Shown here: positions 62,851 through 64,000 of the stretch, in pieces
Layout of the letters: each line of letters begins with the position of its first letter
Position numbering within the stretch: position 1 is the first letter of the stretch
Assembly (NCBI RefSeq): GCF_040932435.1
Contig: NZ_JBFQGA010000005.1
Location: 427,679-491,678, forward strand
Reading direction: 5' to 3'
Length of the DNA stretch: 64,000 nt
Source: Kluyvera sp040932435
GTDB lineage: Bacteria; Pseudomonadota; Gammaproteobacteria; Enterobacterales; Enterobacteriaceae
Made by a program: the position numbers and the translations under genes
Notes under the pieces: model-generated
The model's database searches: none
Seen by the model: the letters and a program-made list of their open reading frames with translations, nothing else
What the model was told of the DNA's origin: nothing

Positions 62851-63555
62851 CTAGACGGCCGCACGGATATGCGGTGCGTTGAGTAAAGCCTGGCAAGCAA
62901 TGAGAGCCTGCTGGCCATCTCCTGCCAGAATCGCATCGACAATGGCTTGGTGGCTTTCCAGTTCAATCACTTCATTTTCGGTAATAGACGTGAAATAGAT
63001 GTGGTAAACGGAGTGAAAGAGTTTCGCAAATGAGGTCAGGAAGGGATTGGCGCTCATTTCATAGATGTGCTCATGCCAAGAAGTATCGACATCTATCCAG
63101 CGTTCACGATCGAACTCTTTTTCCAGTTGGGCCATCTCTTCCATTAATGTATTCAGATGCGCCTTCTGCTCGGCGGTGCCCAGCGTCGCGGCCAGCATAC
63201 ACGCCTGTGGTTCTAGGCTACGGCGTAGCACTAAGAAATGCTTCATGACGGATTGGAAATTATCGGTGGTGAGCCACCAAGAGATCAGATCGGTATCAAG
63301 GAAGTTCCAGTGCGCCTGTGGCATTACGCGAGTGCCAATGCGAGGACGCGGAAGGAGCATGCCTTTTGCTGAAAGGGTTTTTACTGCTTCGCGAACGGCG
63401 GTGCGACTGACGCCGAAGATCTCACCTAACTCCATTTCGCCGGGGAGAATGCTTTCCGGTGGATACTCACCGGTTAATATCTTCTGGGCTATTTTTTCAG
63501 CCAAAACCCAAGAGATATTCTTTTGAGCTGCGAGTTGCTGTGCATTTAGAGACAT
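62851..63555 (-). CDS. yieP: GntR/FadR-family transcriptional regulator YieP
   Basis: 234-aa regulator with N-terminal winged helix (about 10-75, GVSRTAVREAVKTLSAKG) and a FadR-type (FCD) helical effector domain (about 90-220). ATG 63555 is chosen, eight bases after AGGAA; an ATG three codons earlier is possible. Probably controls hsrA, which follows it. The ligand is unknown. Confidence 0.92.
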   Translation of the reverse strand: MSLNAQQLAAQKNISWVLAEKIAQKILTGEYPPESILPGEMELGEIFGVSRTAVREAVKTLSAKGMLLPRPRIGTRVMPQAHWNFLDTDLISWWLTTDNFQSVMKHFLVLRRSLEPQACMLAATLGTAEQKAHLNTLMEEMAQLEKEFDRERWIDVDTSWHEHIYEMSANPFLTSFAKLFHSVYHIYFTSITENEVIELESHQAIVDAILAGDGQQALIACQALLNAPHIRAAV

Positions 63556-63707
63556 AAAGGCCATTCCTATTATTTATCTTTCTATCTTTAGTATGCCATT
63601 TGACGTGCTGGATCGGTGGTAAAAACAGCAGAACGGGCTTTTTACGCTGTATTCATAAGCAAACTGGTGAAAAAGTTAGCGAGCGATAAAATAATTCAAA
63701 TTTCCTC

Positions 63708-63735
63708 TTGTCAGGAATAATAAACTCCCTATAAT
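63708..63735 (+). promoter_or_regulatory. rrn promoter P1
   Basis: TTGTCA (63708-63713), 16-bp spacer, TATAAT (63730-63735), then the GC-rich discriminator GCGGCCCC that makes P1 sensitive to ppGpp. AT-rich DNA upstream (about 63670-63703) fits an UP element with Fis sites further up. Confidence 0.9.
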
Positions 63736-63827
63736 GCGGCCCCACTGAGACGGAACAACGGCAAACAAGCCGCCGGGTCAGCGAGGCTCTCCTGAGAATC
63801 TCGGCAGAGAAAAGCGAAATTAAACGC

Positions 63828-63855
63828 TTGACTCTGAAAGAGGAAAGCGTAATAT
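63828..63855 (+). promoter_or_regulatory. rrn promoter P2
   Basis: TTGACT (63828-63833), 16-bp spacer, TAATAT (63850-63855), 120 bp after P1. Confidence 0.88.
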
Positions 63856-63865
63856 ACGCCACCTC

Positions 63866-64000
63866 GCAACAGTGAGCGAAAGCCGTGTTGCACTGCTCTT
63901 TAACAATTTATCAGACAATCTGTGTGGGCACTCGAAGATACGGATTCTTAAACGTCGCAAGACGCTAAATGAATACCAAGTCTCTTGAGTGAACATACGT
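63866..64000 (+). ncRNA. rRNA operon leader with boxB and boxA antitermination sites
   Basis: The boxB hairpin arms GCAACA and TGTTGC (63866-63891) are followed by boxA TGCTCTTTAACAATTTA (63894-63910), the Nus-dependent antitermination signal. The window ends inside the leader; the mature 16S rRNA start is not included. Position next to yieP corresponds to rrnC in E. coli. Confidence 0.9.

Noticed and set aside
63911..64000. start of 16S rRNA
   Set aside because: The sequence after boxA is still leader; the AAATTGAAGAGTTTGATC start of mature 16S is not reached before the window ends.

Overview
The window is a contiguous piece of chromosome from a member of the Enterobacteriaceae, spanning the dnaA/gyrB replication-gene cluster, the replication origin oriC, and the start of a ribosomal RNA operon. 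Gene order and protein sequences follow Escherichia coli closely (yidP-yidE-ibpBA-yidQR-yidAB-gyrB-recF-dnaN-dnaA | rpmH-rnpA-yidD-yidC-mnmE-mdtL-yidZ-yieE-chrR-adeP-yieH-phoU-pstBACS-glmSU ... atp operon-rsmG-mnmG-oriC-mioC-asnC-asnA-viaA-ravA-kup-rbsDACBKR-hsrA-yieP-rrn). Several E. coli blocks are absent: dgo/cbrA between yidR and yidA, tnaCAB after mnmE, and cbrBC/yieKL/bgl before phoU. Two carbohydrate loci differ from K-12: a complete alpha-glucoside PTS operon at the left end and a pectate lyase gene between glmU and the atp operon. This fits a plant- or environment-associated relative of Enterobacter, Lelliottia, Kosakonia, Kluyvera or Klebsiella. The genus cannot be fixed from the window alone.

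Layout. 1-3.3 kb: aglAB alpha-glucoside uptake and hydrolysis genes with the divergent GntR/UTRA regulator yidP. 3.3-9.4 kb: the transporter yidE, the heat-shock genes ibpAB with their sigma-32 promoter and RNA thermometer, and small genes of limited or unknown function. 9.4-15.5 kb: gyrB-recF-dnaN-dnaA on the minus strand. 16.2-20.2 kb: rpmH-rnpA-yidD-yidC-mnmE on the plus strand (translation, RNase P, membrane insertion, tRNA modification). 20.3-26.2 kb: transport and small-enzyme genes. 26.3-31.2 kb: the phosphate regulon operon pstSCAB-phoU with Pho boxes. 31.3-34.7 kb: glmUS, making UDP-GlcNAc. 34.7-37.7 kb: an accessory island with a PL9 pectate lyase behind two KdgR-like operators, plus a tiny CRP-flanked transcription unit. 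37.7-44.6 kb: the nine-gene ATP synthase operon. 45.2-48.7 kb: rsmG, mnmG, oriC and mioC. 48.8-53.3 kb: asnC/asnA and the ravA-viaA chaperone pair. 53.5-61.4 kb: kup and the ribose operon. 61.4-63.6 kb: hsrA and yieP. 63.6-64 kb: rrn promoters P1/P2 and the leader up to, but not including, 16S rRNA.

Most of the window is conserved core genome. The parts that most deserve a second look are the micro-ORF/sRNA candidate flanked by two perfect CRP sites (37.32-37.64 kb), the pelX locus with paired KdgR boxes, the altered R1 DnaA box in oriC, a second RbsR operator, and extra Pho-like half-sites upstream of pstS. No phage, insertion sequence, CRISPR array, defence system or biosynthetic cluster was seen. 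All statements rest on reading the sequence and on recall of the families; no database search was run.
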